Source: Hirsutella rhossiliensis (Eukaryota; Ascomycota; Sordariomycetes; Hypocreales; Ophiocordycipitaceae). From it: 64,000 bases of DNA. The position numbers and the translations under genes were made by a program. Below, in pieces: positions 11,576-22,238 of this stretch. The DNA is taken from assembly GCF_020360975.1 (NCBI RefSeq), contig NW_025408673.1:1426001-1490000 (forward strand), read 5' to 3'. The notes under the pieces are model-generated. The model ran no database searches. It was not told where the DNA came from and saw only the letters and a program-made list of their open reading frames with translations. Position 1 is the stretch's first letter. Each line of letters starts with the position of its first letter.

Positions 11576-13640
11576 GGATAACGCCGACTTTAAAAAAAAA
11601 GAAGAAAAGGAAGCTACTAGATTAGATAATCTAAATAAAGAAGGAGACTATAGGAAAGTAATAGATCTAGAATACGCTTACCTCCCTACGCCTCCTCTTA
11701 TAAAATAAAAAGAGGATCTAAAAGTAGCTTTTTCTATTAGTCTTCTTATCTTAACCTTTAAGGAGGTAGGAAAGGTACCTCTCTTAAAGGATTACCTAGA
11801 TACCTTTTTATCCCTACTTTAAGAAGTAAAGGAAGGTATAGGGCCCGATATAAAAGAAAACTAATTTCTCCCTTATTTTAATTATTTTTCTAACTTTTAT
11901 CTAACGCTTATAAAAGATAGTTCCTATAAAGTATTTATAGTAGGCCGGCTCTTTAAGCTATAGCTATTAATATAAAAGGTATATAAAAGAGACCTCTTAG
12001 ACCTACTAGTAAACTAAAAGCAGCTAGAAAAACACCCTTTTAAAGACTAGTTTTTCTAGGCCTAAAAAGACTATCTAGCTTTATATAAAGAGATAAGGTC
12101 TTTTAAAGAGGTCCTTAAAAAGAAAGTAAGAGGATAATAGGTCTTTAGCTATAAGTAGGTCTTTATCTATAAGACTAATAAACTTAGCTTCCTTTAAAAG
12201 TATAAAGCTTAGCTAGTTATTTATAAGAACTAATAGGAAAAAGGGGATTTACTTACTAAGGTAACTACCTTAATAGGGATATCTTTTCGGACCCTTATAG
12301 CTATAGTAGTAGAATTTAACCTTAAACTTAATTAAATAGATATAGTTAACGCCTTTATTAACTACTTACTTAAAGAAGAAAAAGTTATTTATATATAACT
12401 TCCTCTTAGTTTCTAATAACTAAGAAAGGTTTTATAGCTTAGGAAAGCTTTATATAGACTATAAGGATTACCTTTTCTTTAGTAATAGTATTTAATAGGT
12501 TTCCTTAAAGCCTTAGGCTTTAAGAAAGTCCCTTAGGAACTATATATAATATATAAAGGTAAAATTATAGTCTTCTTTTATATCGATAATATTATTTAAG
12601 CTTACTTAAAAGAGGAAGAAGTAATAGCTAGGGAGGCTATATAAGGCCTATAATAAAGGTATAAGATAACTAAGCTAAGGGAGCTAAAGTAGTTCTTAGG
12701 GATATAAATCCTTTAAAATAGGTCCTAATAGACTATCTAGCTAACCTAGGACGCCTATTTCGATAAGGCCGCTTATAAATTCCTCCTTAATTCCTATAAT
12801 AAGAAGCTTCCCTTTATACCTATATTAATAAAGAGCTTTTACCTAATCTATCTTTTTAAGCTAAGGAGTAAGAGAAATACTAATATTAATAAAAGGTAGG
12901 CTCCTTACTTTTTTTAGCTATTTCTACTAGACCGGATATCTCTTTTATAGTCTCTTAGCTAGCTAGGTATAACTAAAATCCTAGCCCTAAGTACTAAGAA
13001 GTAGTAGACTAAGCTATCCTTTATCTTTATTTAATAAGATTATATAGTCTATGCCTAAGAGGGTAAGGAAGGAAACTAGCTACTAAAATCTTTTTTTATT
13101 TAAGCGATTTATCCTTTATAGATAATTTATTAAATAGAAAGAGCTTATAAGGGTATATTATATCCCTTTTTAGAGGAACTATTACTTAAAGACCTTTAAA
13201 GTAAGCTACTATTATAACCTTTTATATAGAGGCAAAGCTACTAGCTCTTTTAAAAGCGTTAAAAGAAGTAATTTTCCTTAGCTAGCTACTAATATCTTTA
13301 CGACTATAAATTCCGTCCTTATTAGCTATAGAATATAATAATATATAGACTATATAAATTCTTATAAAGGAAAATAATAAGCTATTAACCTAGCTATAAT
13401 ATATTAATATCTATTAATATTAGTTATGCTAAGAAGTTTAAAAAGGACTTATTTCCGTTTATTAGGTTTTAATAGTATTAATAAAAGCTACCGGTCTTAT
13501 AAAGCCCTTATTAAAGTAGAAGCTAGCTATCTTTTTATAATAAGTTAAGCTAAAAGATATTTAAGATAAGCTATCTTTAAAGGCCCGCCTTAAGAGTCTA
13601 TAAAAAGAGCTAATAGCCTATATAAGAAGGTAATATCTAT
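11576..13640 (+). pseudogene. A1 RT and RNase H remnant
   Basis: A1 resumes after B with the acidic linker and then RT and RNase H, colinear with 29,290-31,290 of composite D. The RT active-site region reads FYIDNII near 12,580, a RIP form of FYVDDII. RNase H sequence runs to about 13,600. Every family feature is present, but in-frame stops occur throughout. Confidence 0.85.
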
Positions 13641-13913
13641 AGCTAAAGAAGAAGGAAGAGGTTTTCCCTTTAAAGGGCCCCTTATTTTAATTAGGTTTCT
13701 CCCTTTAAAGAAGGTATATTTTCTTATAAGACTTTCCCCTCTTTAGACCCCTATTCCTTAAATAGGTCTAAAAGAGCTAAGGGACCTAAAAGGGCCCCTA
13801 CTTTCCTTAAGTAAAGGGAGAAGTATAGATCTAAGAACCTCCTTTATACGCTTACTAGCTTAAAGCTATATTAGCTATACCCTTACTATAAGGGCAGGCT
13901 ATAGCTAAGGTAT
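13641..13913 (+). other. A1 3' untranslated region up to its polypurine tract
   Basis: Colinear with 31,291-31,617 and 62,770-63,056: G/C-run-rich sequence with repeats of CCCCTTT and TTAGG type, ending GGCAGGCTATAGCTAAGG. The A 3' LTR should start about here, but inverted A gag sequence begins instead. Confidence 0.75.
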
Positions 13914-15438
13914 GAAAGGTCTATTAGGGGACTAGTCGGGCCGGTCTAATAGACGGGACCGGGCCCGGTGCAAAAGGCGAAGCCGGGGCCGGGACTAGGG
14001 CAGCTGTTAAAGACGGGGTTGAGGCTCTCGAGGGAGGAGGAGCTAAAGGAGCAACAGCCGCAGCAGCAGCAGCGGGGGCCGCAGCAACAGGGGCTGCAGC
14101 AGCTGCAGGTCGTGCTGTCTATGTCGAGTGCTAGCCACGAAGGAATAAGACTGCTTGCTGTTGTACTCTAGCAGCCTCTTCGTCTAGTTCCCGGCTAGCC
14201 TCTCGAAAGATAGTCGAGTAACCGTTACTAATAGGCTTTATTAGCAGAGATATATCCCATAGCCACTAGCCGGAAAGAGCTTCTATTAGGAAGTATTAGT
14301 TAGCTTCCTCGAGGATTTCTTCCTACTTAGCTAGCCACGAAGAAGCTAGTAGGTTCCTAGCAGAAAAAGCTCCTAGGTAGGCCGTATAGGTCTTCCTAAT
14401 ACGGTCAGTTATATAACCTCTCGAGGGAGCTATTAAGGTCTCGAGCTTTAAAAGCCACTGCCTAGGAGTCTCTTCCTCTCGAAGAGAGATTAGCTTTGCG
14501 GCACTAACGGATTCCGTTATCGCCGTACAAGCAGCCGTTAGTAGCTTCGTTTCGTAGAGGTATTCCTTTCGGTGACTCTCGTAGTCGCCTAAGGCAGCAG
14601 AAAAAGCTCTCTATTATGCAGAGGTTAGCTTAGAGAAGAGGGAAGCTCCCTCTATAAAGTCCGTTGCCCTAGGACGAAGAGGGGGCTCGAGAGGGTCCTG
14701 CTTATTAGAGAAGACCAAATTATAGATGGTTCTATCTACCCGAGCCCGTAGCTCCTTTACCTACTTATCCTAATCTTAGGGCTCTATAAGAATCGTCCTA
14801 CGGACCGTAGGGACGGTAGAGGAGTCGATTTTCGTTATTATTGCGGGGAAAGGTAGAAAAGTCGGTTAAAAATCGGCTTTTCTGGTAAGGGGGGTAAAAG
14901 AAAGCTACGAGGGATAGAAGAAAGGTACCTTTTGCAGTAGCCGGAAGGTATAGGAATACTATTCCTCCCGGGCTTATAACTCTCGCGAAGAGAGATACGA
15001 GAAGTGTATATAAAATACACGAAGGTAAAAGTAGAAGTAAGGGGTCGGACAGGCAGGGCAGAGATATTTAAATCTTACGGGGGCAGTAATTGCAGTAGGG
15101 GAGTGATTGTTATATTGCCTTGATTGTCCTTCTTTTCTCTATCTAACGCCCCTATTTATACCTGTCTAGCATCTTAATTAATAAAGAAGATCCTGCTTAA
15201 AGAAGCTACTAATGTCCTTTTAACTACCGAGCTTTTTGCCGGTTTTTTCCTTCCTTTATAGCCGTTTCCGGCATATCCGTCTTATCTCTCGCCACTTTAT
15301 ACTTTCCCTTATGCCCCTACCCTCCTTTCTGCACCTCTTCTCGGCTCCTTCTTCTATACCGGGTGTTTTTAGCTTCCTTAGTCCCTCTTACTAAGGGATA
15401 TCTTCGAGAACTACGAAATTAGGCCATGCTTCGCGACA
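13914..15438 (-). mobile_element. A4: inverted, little-mutated 5' fragment of an A element
   Basis: Read on the minus strand this is A LTR (15,438-14,981), primer-binding site (14,980-14,964) and about 1,060 bp of gag ending in the Pro/Ala-rich hinge. It corresponds to 26,231-27,310 of composite D. Unlike adjoining A1, it keeps many CpG, CpA and TpG, including a run of CAG/GCC triplets (14,050-14,115) that encodes the alanine/proline hinge on the minus strand. The change in composition at about 13,914 is abrupt. The plus-strand open frame at 13,968-14,171 is only the antisense of this hinge. Confidence 0.88.
14981..15438 (-). repeat. LTR of A4 (short form, 458 bp)
   Basis: Reverse complement of the A LTR, from TCTCGCGAAG to CTTCGCGACA, adjoining the primer-binding site at 14,964-14,980. 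It lacks the 28-bp segment present in the A1 LTR. The flank ATAGT at 15,439 is not matched by the sequence left of A1 (ATAAA), so A1 plus A4 is not one simple insertion. Confidence 0.88.
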
Positions 15439-16721
15439 ATAGTAACTAAGGTAAGAAGATATAATAATAGTAAGGAAAGAGGGGTTCTTAGCTAAGGCTT
15501 TATTAAGGTCTTAATAAAGTAGCTTTATTAAGACTATAATAAATTCTTCTTATACTAGGAATTTTTCTTTTTTTATAGTTACTATAATATTATTAAAATA
15601 GTTATTAAGACGGTCTATATTAGCTAAAGAAAGTAAGAAAAGGGTAGGGGTCTAAAGGATATAGATTATCATCCTTTTAATAAGTATTTTAAGAGTAATA
15701 AAGCTAACTAAGTAAATAGCTTTATTACGAAAAAGATATAGCCGCCTATTAAATATAAGCGATAGCGTTAATTAACGTATATAAAGTACGCGATAAGCTT
15801 CGCTATTATTAAATCTAATAGTAGCTTAGCTAGATAATAAGCTATCTAAGGCTATATTTAAGTTTTCTTACTATAAAGTAATATACTAAGAATAACTAGC
15901 TATAAAGACTTTTAGTTATACTTATATTAATTATAATACCTTAGAATTTATCCTTAGAATAGTAGTCTTTAATAATAAATTATAAGGTAGAAATACTATT
16001 TACTATTCTTAGTAATCGTTAGTACTATTATTAAGTTCTTTTTATATATTATTAATAGTAAGCTTATTAAGCTTATAACCTTTATAGTTTATAAGATAAG
16101 CTATAAAGTTTAAAGGTTATATACTTATAAATTAATAATATATAATATATTAATCCTTAGCTTCTTATTATTCCTTTATAAAGTATTTAGTTAACTAGTA
16201 ACTTTCTTATTTATAAATAAAGTACTTCTTAGTTTAATTATAATTAATATAGCTAGTAGTATAGTTATTATAGCTTAAGGGCCTATACCTTTTATAGTTA
16301 TAGCCTTATTTATAACTATAATTAAGCTATTATCTTAAGTATTTATATCTTTCTTATACGCGGTTATTATAATATTAGCGATTAAGGTAGTATTAATTAT
16401 TTAGATTTATTAGTCTAAATAATCTATTAAGGCTTTATAAGTACTAAGAGTTTATTTATTAAGTAAGGTAGGTCTTAATAAAAGATTATAAACCTATAAA
16501 GAGGGTTTCGATCTTTATTATAGGTTTAAAAAGGGTATATTTAAGTTTAAGTATACTAAAGTATATATTAATAAGTATAGTATATAGTAAATTATTTATA
16601 ATATAGTTAGGGCTAAGGGCTTTTTAATAAAGTTATAGCTTATTAAAAAGTAGTTAAAGGACTTTATAAAGGGATTTAAAAGTAACTTAGGTATAAATTA
16701 AGTTAAAAGTAGTTATAGTTT
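15439..16721. other. Unrecognised segment X, part 1
   Basis: 1.28 kb of heavily RIP-mutated sequence that matches none of the element families here. Short fairly open plus-strand stretches occur (for example 16,250-16,720) without a motif I can name. A perfect 10-bp-stem hairpin lies at 15,498-15,519. Undoing the inversion described at 17,290 makes this contiguous with X part 2 (21,670-20,929, reversed) and then part 3. Confidence 0.4.
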
Positions 16722-17289
16722 TATAAGGAACGGTGTTCCTACTATAAATAAAGCAGCTATAATATACTCTCCCGATTATATAAGCTAATAAGTAGTATAT
16801 TAATTATAGATAAACTCTTATCCTATAGAGCAGGAATCGCTCGTTAATTTATATATTATTATATATTAAACGGGTTACCGGTTATCGTATAATCGGGAAT
16901 TAAAGGAATAGAGCTAGCTTAGAATGCTAGCTAAGACCTCTTAAGAACACCGGCACGACTAACCTCCTTTAAACACGAATATTAGTAGAACTAAGACACT
17001 TCTAGATTTACTCGAGGCATCACGGAATTCCCTAGTCTTAGGGCTATACGGCAGCCTAAATCTAGTCCTGAAAGGTTCTTCCGTTTAGCTATAATTGTCT
17101 ATATAAGACAGTATGTCTACTCGTAGATAGATAGAGAATTATTAACTTTAACACCTCTTCTATATACTAATATACCACTAATAAATTCCGTTGAAAATCC
17201 TACCTTATACTCCTTCTTCCCCTCTATTACGTAGTCTTACGTGATTCCTTAATTGCCTAAAATTCCGCTTTTGCTTATATACCTTAAGA
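16722..17289 (+). repeat. Solo LTR of family B (LTR1), left inversion endpoint
   Basis: 568 bp, TATAAGG to CCTTAAGA, with fewer RIP changes than the B LTRs at 4,333 and 11,013. Left flank AGTTT (16,717-16,721), right flank CTATA (17,290-17,294). These do not match each other, but each matches a flank of the inverted LTR2 at 21,671-22,238. Confidence 0.93.
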
Positions 17290-18090
17290 CTATACTAGTA
17301 CCTTAGCTACTTAGGGATCTTTAATAACGAGCTAGCTAACTAGCTAGCTAAAAGAAGCTTAGGGGCCCCTACCTAAGGGACCCCTTTAGTCTCTATTAGC
17401 TACTTATAAAGAAAGGTCTAGTAAGCTACTAAGGACTATTAAAAGGGACTTTAAGCTACTAAGGCGGCTAAAGTCCCTAGGACTAAGGGCCTAAGTAAGT
17501 ACTATATATCTATTTAAAAGACCCCCCGCCTAGCCCTTAGCCTAGAAAAGAACCTTATAAGGAGGCCTAAGCTAACCTTCTTAGCCTTTTACTAGCTCCT
17601 CTTTAAGGCCGGCTTCTTATTTTCCTTCTTAAAAAGGACTAATAAAGTAAACTAAGATAACTACCGCTATAGCTAAGGAAGGTATATAGCTAGGCACCTT
17701 ATCCTAAGGTACCCGAACTATAAGAGGGAAAGAGAGGTCCTTTACTAGACCTTTAAGAGATAGAAGGAGGCCCTTAGCCTACCTACTCTCTATAGCTCTA
17801 AGAAAGGAAAGGAAGCCCTTTTAACCTTCTTAGCTAAAATAGAGATAAGGATAGCTAAGTAGCTTAAAAAGGAGTAACCTAGGGGCCCTAGGGCCCTTAA
17901 AAAGGAAAATTACTACGTAGGAGGAACTAAACTAACCTTTCCTTTATAATTATATTTATAGCTACCTTTTCCTTAATTAGTTATAAGCCCCTAGGCTTTA
18001 TAGCTAGCTAAGACTACTAATAAGGGCCTAGGCTCTTACTAGCCTTACTATAGCCTTAGAGGCTATATATAAGTAATAATAATAAAAAGT
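17290..18090 (+). pseudogene. LINE G2, 3' part (RNase H end and tail)
   Basis: Matches 40,850-41,645 of the LINE G1 copy: end of the RNase H domain (CPSYLGTF-type block), the Cys-containing C-terminal region and the 3' end with TAATAATAATAAAAA tail. It is the right half of a LINE whose left half is now at 22,239-23,532 on the minus strand. A solo B LTR had split it, and an inversion then separated the halves. The tail abuts F gag sequence, its insertion target. Confidence 0.88.
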
Positions 18091-18793
18091 ATAATTATTA
18101 GGATAAGTAGCTTTAATAGGGCTAGCGTAATTAAGTTTTATAACTATATAAGCTTTATATTATCTTCCTATACTATAGTTCTCGCTACTTATAAGAGCGT
18201 CTCTTTAAAGTTAAGGAGGAATTCGCTAAAGGTTTACCTATCCCTTTATTTAAGGGTCTATAGCCTATCCTACGCCTTCTCTTACTCTTATATATTACGG
18301 AACGTATATATAAGGTATTAGAAGAAGTCTTATAGGTCGCGTCTACCTCTAAGGCCGCCCTTATCTTAGAATCTTAAGCTCCGCTATATCTAAGGCTTTA
18401 ATAGCGTATAAAGGAGCAAATACTATACTATATTATAATAGCTATTTAGGCCTTATTTCTCGTTTATTATAAACTTTATTTATAGCTAGCTAAGAAAGAA
18501 GTAAAAGGACTTAGGCTTACTATCCTAAGTCGGCTAAGGAAGCAGCTTTTATATTAGTAGTACCGCTACTATAACTAGTATTATAGAGGTCGTAGGGGTT
18601 AACGCTAGTCTTATAGATAGCTCCCTTAGTATGGCGAGAACCTTATTCTTCTAACTAGCTATCGCGCTTTTAATCGCTTCTAGGATAGCTATAATACTTC
18701 CTATCCGCTTAAGGGGTAGCGGGGTACTTCTTTAAGGAAGCAGCACCCTTTTTAAGGAGATATCTATTAAATCTATTAGTTAATAGCTTATAC
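18091..18793 (-). pseudogene. Gag fragment of a second gypsy F copy (F2)
   Basis: Reverse complement of the F gag region at 34,360-35,040, running from just inside the LTR to the point where LINE G2 inserted. TAG/TAA stops are frequent. The remainder of gag and pol of this copy is not in the window. Confidence 0.85.
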
Positions 18794-18981
18794 TATTATA
18801 AAGTAAGTAAAGGTATATATATAAGTACTATCTATAAGATAATATTAATAAGCTATATAAAGCTTTCTTATATATAGCTAGCCTATATATATATATATAT
18901 AAGATCCGGCCCTTTATATATAACTATATAGCTTAGGCTATAGCTTAAGCCTATAACCTATAATAGTTAAAGACTTTTATA
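18794..18981 (-). repeat. LTR of F2
   Basis: 188 bp, reverse complement of the F LTR (34,174-34,359). It contains a TA-rich run (18,878-18,902) and the palindromic core TATAGCTTAGGCTATAGCTTAAGC seen in all F LTRs. Confidence 0.9.
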
Positions 18982-19673
18982 AGCCCTATTAATACTAATT
19001 ATTAATTATAGTAATAATTATAGATAGCTAAGATAAAAGAGATAAATTACTAACCTTTAAGATCGGCTATAAGGTATTAGTTAAGGAATATTATTTATAC
19101 TAAGTAGCTATCTTAAAGTATAAAGTATCTTAGAGAACCTATTAAGCTATTAATTAGCTATAAAGTATCGATTAATAGTATAACTATATCGCTTAGTAGC
19201 TTTTATTATTAGCTATAAGGTATTAAATAATAGTTATTACTAGACCTAATTAAAACGTATTTTAATAGCTAGATATAAATCTATTATCTTATTTACTTAA
19301 TTAATAATAACCTTAACTAACTAAGCTATAACTTTAAATAAGAGCGCTTAGCTTAAATAATTAAGCGAATAGATATAAGGACTAGCTATTTAAATATCTA
19401 TATATAATAAAGTTAATATTACCTTTTAAGGATAAGATATTAAACCTAATAAGGAAGATAAGATTCTAGTTATAATATATACTACTAGGTTTATATTTAA
19501 TACTTAATCTTAACGCTTAAAAGAAGATAATATCCTTAACTATTTTTAATAATACTTTAAAAGCTAAAACTAAGATATATAAAACTAAGTATATATAGAC
19601 TATAAGAGAGCCCTTAGATTACTTTTAAGGAAATATAGTATTTATATAAAATAGAAAAATAGCCCTTTTATAC
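18982..19673. other. Unrecognised segment X, part 3
   Basis: RIP-mutated sequence, very poor in CpA/TpG. On the minus strand one frame (about 19,500-19,050) reads with few stops but has no recognised domain. It adjoins X part 2 across the B derivative at 19,674-20,928. Confidence 0.4.
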
Positions 19674-20928
19674 TATAAGGAATAGTATTTCCCTATTATA
19701 AATAAAGTAGCTATAATATACTCTCTTAATTATATAAGCTAATAAGTAGTATATTAATTATAAATAAAATCCTATCTTATAGAGTAAGAATCGCTAATTA
19801 ATTTATATATTATTATATATTAAATAGGCTGCTAGTTATTATATAATCGGGAATTAAAGGAATAGAGCTAGCTTAAAATACTAGCTAAAACCTCTTAAGA
19901 AAAGATAATATAGCTAATATTTTTATAATGGAATTAAGACCTAGATTACTCTATAAGTTTAAAGATAGTCTATCCTTAGTATAAGTTCCTAAGTAATTAA
20001 AAGGGGTTTTTAGATATTTCTTATACTTTTTATATCTTTCCCTTACTAGGTTTTTCCTTTTTAGGTTTCCTAGAGAAATATTTACTAGGTTTTTATCTAT
20101 TAAGAATTTCCTAGTAATAATAGGTTTTACCTTATATAAGGTTATCCTATAAATAATTATTATAACTATAGATTTTTCCTACTATAGGTTTTTCTATTAG
20201 TATATACCTAAGTATTTTCTTTTTCCTAAGAAAGAATAGGTTTTTATATATCCTATTAAGGTATAAGAATAGTTTTCCTAAATTAGGTTTTTACCCTATA
20301 TATATACTACTATAAATAAATTAGTAAAGAGTATATAAATCTACTCTTTAAGGGAGGCTATAAGGAATAGTGTTTTTATATTATAAATAAAGTAGCTATA
20401 ATATACTCTCTTAATTATATAAGCTAATAAGTAGTATATTAATTATAGATAAAATCCTATCTTATAGAGTAAGAATTACGTATTATTTGATATATTACTA
20501 TATATTAAACGGGTTGCCGGTTATTATATAATCGGGAATTATAAGAATAGAGCTAGCTTAAAATACTAGCTAAAACTTCTTAAGAATACTAGTACGACTA
20601 ACCTCCTTTAAATATAAATATTAGTAGAACTAAGATACTTTTAAATTTACTTAAGGTAGTATAGAATTCCTTAGTCTTAGGGCTATATAGCAGCCTAAAT
20701 CTAGTCTTAAAAGGTACTTCCGTTTAGCTATAATTATCTATATAAGATAGTATATCCGCTAATAAATAGAGATAGAATTATTAACTTTAATACCTCTTCT
20801 ATATACTAATATACTACTTATAAATTCCGTTGAAAATCCTACCTTATACTCCTTCTTCCTCTCTATTATATAGTCTTATATAATTCCTTTAATTCTTAAA
20901 ATTCCGCTTTTACTTCTATACCTTAAGA
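19674..20928 (+). mobile_element. B deletion derivative (5' LTR piece + 3' end + 3' LTR)
   Basis: Flanked by the perfect duplication TATAC (19,669-19,673 and 20,929-20,933). It consists of the first about 228 bp of the B LTR (to about 19,901), then the last part of the internal region (end of RNase H from AAAGATAATATAGC, the AGGTTTTTCC array, polypurine tract), then a full 3' LTR at 20,359-20,928. Everything between is deleted. The junction AAGA/AAAGATA has 2-4 bases of possible microhomology. It cannot encode anything. Confidence 0.92.
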
Positions 20929-21670
20929 TATACCTTAATTTATTATATTATAAACTATAAAGGACCGACCTATATAGCTAGAATAAGAGTATATAGAAAC
21001 CGATTTTAATATTAGGACGACCGCTTATAAGTTATTAGTAGTAAGATTAAAAGCTTTAACTTCTCTTTAAGAACCTTAATCGCTATTAATAGTAATATCT
21101 TATTATAATATTAATAAATAATAGCCTATTAAGACCTTAATAAAGTTACCTACCTAGGAACCTATTACTAAGGTACTATTAATAATAATATTACCTCCTA
21201 TAACTTTTAATTTAACTTAAGATACCCTTAACTTAATATCTCTTATAGTTTATTTAATAATATACTACTTAAAGTACCTTAAACCTATTTAACTTATTTA
21301 TACCTCTTAACCTAAACTATTATCTAAGCCTATATCCCTTAAAGTATATATAAAACTCCTACTAAATAATATCTTAAACGCTACTATTAATAGTAATATA
21401 TAATAAAAATTTATAAAACTTTAAGATAAAGATAAAAACTATATAACCTCCTTAATAATAAGATCTAAATCTTTATAAGTATATACTATAATATCTAAGT
21501 AAAAGTATTATAATTTTATACTCTTTTTCCTTAAATCCTTACTAAAAGAATATAAACGTTTTATATTAATAAGATTAAATAAACTACTACGTTTAAGAAG
21601 GAATATAATAGTATTAAATAATACTTTTATATAAAGGTTAACTATATTTACTACTATATAGGATTAAACT
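20929..21670. other. Unrecognised segment X, part 2
   Basis: RIP-mutated. On the minus strand there are moderately open stretches (21,640-21,000) with no motif I recognise. The last five bases, AAACT, are the swapped target duplication of B LTR1. Confidence 0.4.
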
Positions 21671-22238
21671 TCTTAAGGTATATAAGTAAAAGCGGAATTT
21701 TAGGAAATTAAGGAATTATATAAGACTACGTAATAGAGGGGAAGAAGGAGTATAAGGTAGGATTTTCAACGGAATTTATTAGTAGTATATTAGTATATAG
21801 AGGAGGTGTTAAAGTTAATAATTCTCTATCTATCTACTAGCGGATATACTATCTTATATAGATAATTATAGCTAAACGGAAGAACCTTTTAGGACTAGAT
21901 TTAGGCTGCTATATAGCCCTAAGACTAGGGAATTCTATAATACCTCGAGTAAATCTAGAAGTATCTTAGTTCTACTAATATTCGTGTTTAAAGGAGGTTG
22001 GTCGTGCCGGTGTTCTTAAGAGGTCTTAGCTAGCATTCTAAGCTAGCTCTATTCCTTCTATTCCCGATTATACGATAACCGGCAACCCGTTTAATGCATA
22101 ATAACATATAAAATAACGAGCGATTCTTACTCTATAGGATAAGAATTTGTCTATAATTAATATACTACTTATTAGCTTATATAATCGGGAGAGTATATTA
22201 TAGCTGCTTTATTTATAGTAGGAACACCGTTCCTTATA
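21671..22238 (-). repeat. Solo LTR of family B (LTR2), right inversion endpoint
   Basis: 568 bp in reverse orientation, the same length as LTR1. Left flank AAACT (21,666-21,670) is the complement of AGTTT beside LTR1. Right flank TATAG (22,239-22,243) is the complement of CTATA beside LTR1. Confidence 0.93.

Larger units (their letters stand above)
826..13913 (+). mobile_element. Ty1/copia retrotransposon A1, split by element B, 3' LTR missing
   Basis: Copia-type element with 5' LTR, primer-binding site, gag, protease, integrase, RT and RNase H in that order, matched along its length by the better preserved copies at 26,231-31,621 and 57,269-63,517. Element B interrupts it at 4,333-11,570; the A sequence stops in the stretch between integrase and RT and resumes at about 11,571. 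The body ends just before the expected 3' LTR: the polypurine tract is reached at about 13,905 and then runs straight into inverted A gag sequence (A4). The copy is saturated with RIP changes and cannot be functional. No target duplication can be matched because the right end is lost. Confidence 0.9.

Noticed and set aside
13968..14171. Open frame with a Gln/Pro-rich predicted protein
   Set aside because: It is the antisense of the Pro/Ala-rich gag hinge of inverted copy A4; the CAG-rich run comes from that hinge.
14838..15020. Minus-strand open frame across the A4 primer-binding site and LTR edge
   Set aside because: It spans non-coding leader and LTR, and is not kept in other A copies.
826..15438. 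A1 plus A4 as a single element formed by self-integration
   Set aside because: Self-integration gives circles; outer flanks do not match; and mutation load differs strongly between the two parts.
16722..22238. Two B LTRs as the ends of one element
   Set aside because: They are in inverted orientation, and their flanks show two independent target duplications swapped by inversion.
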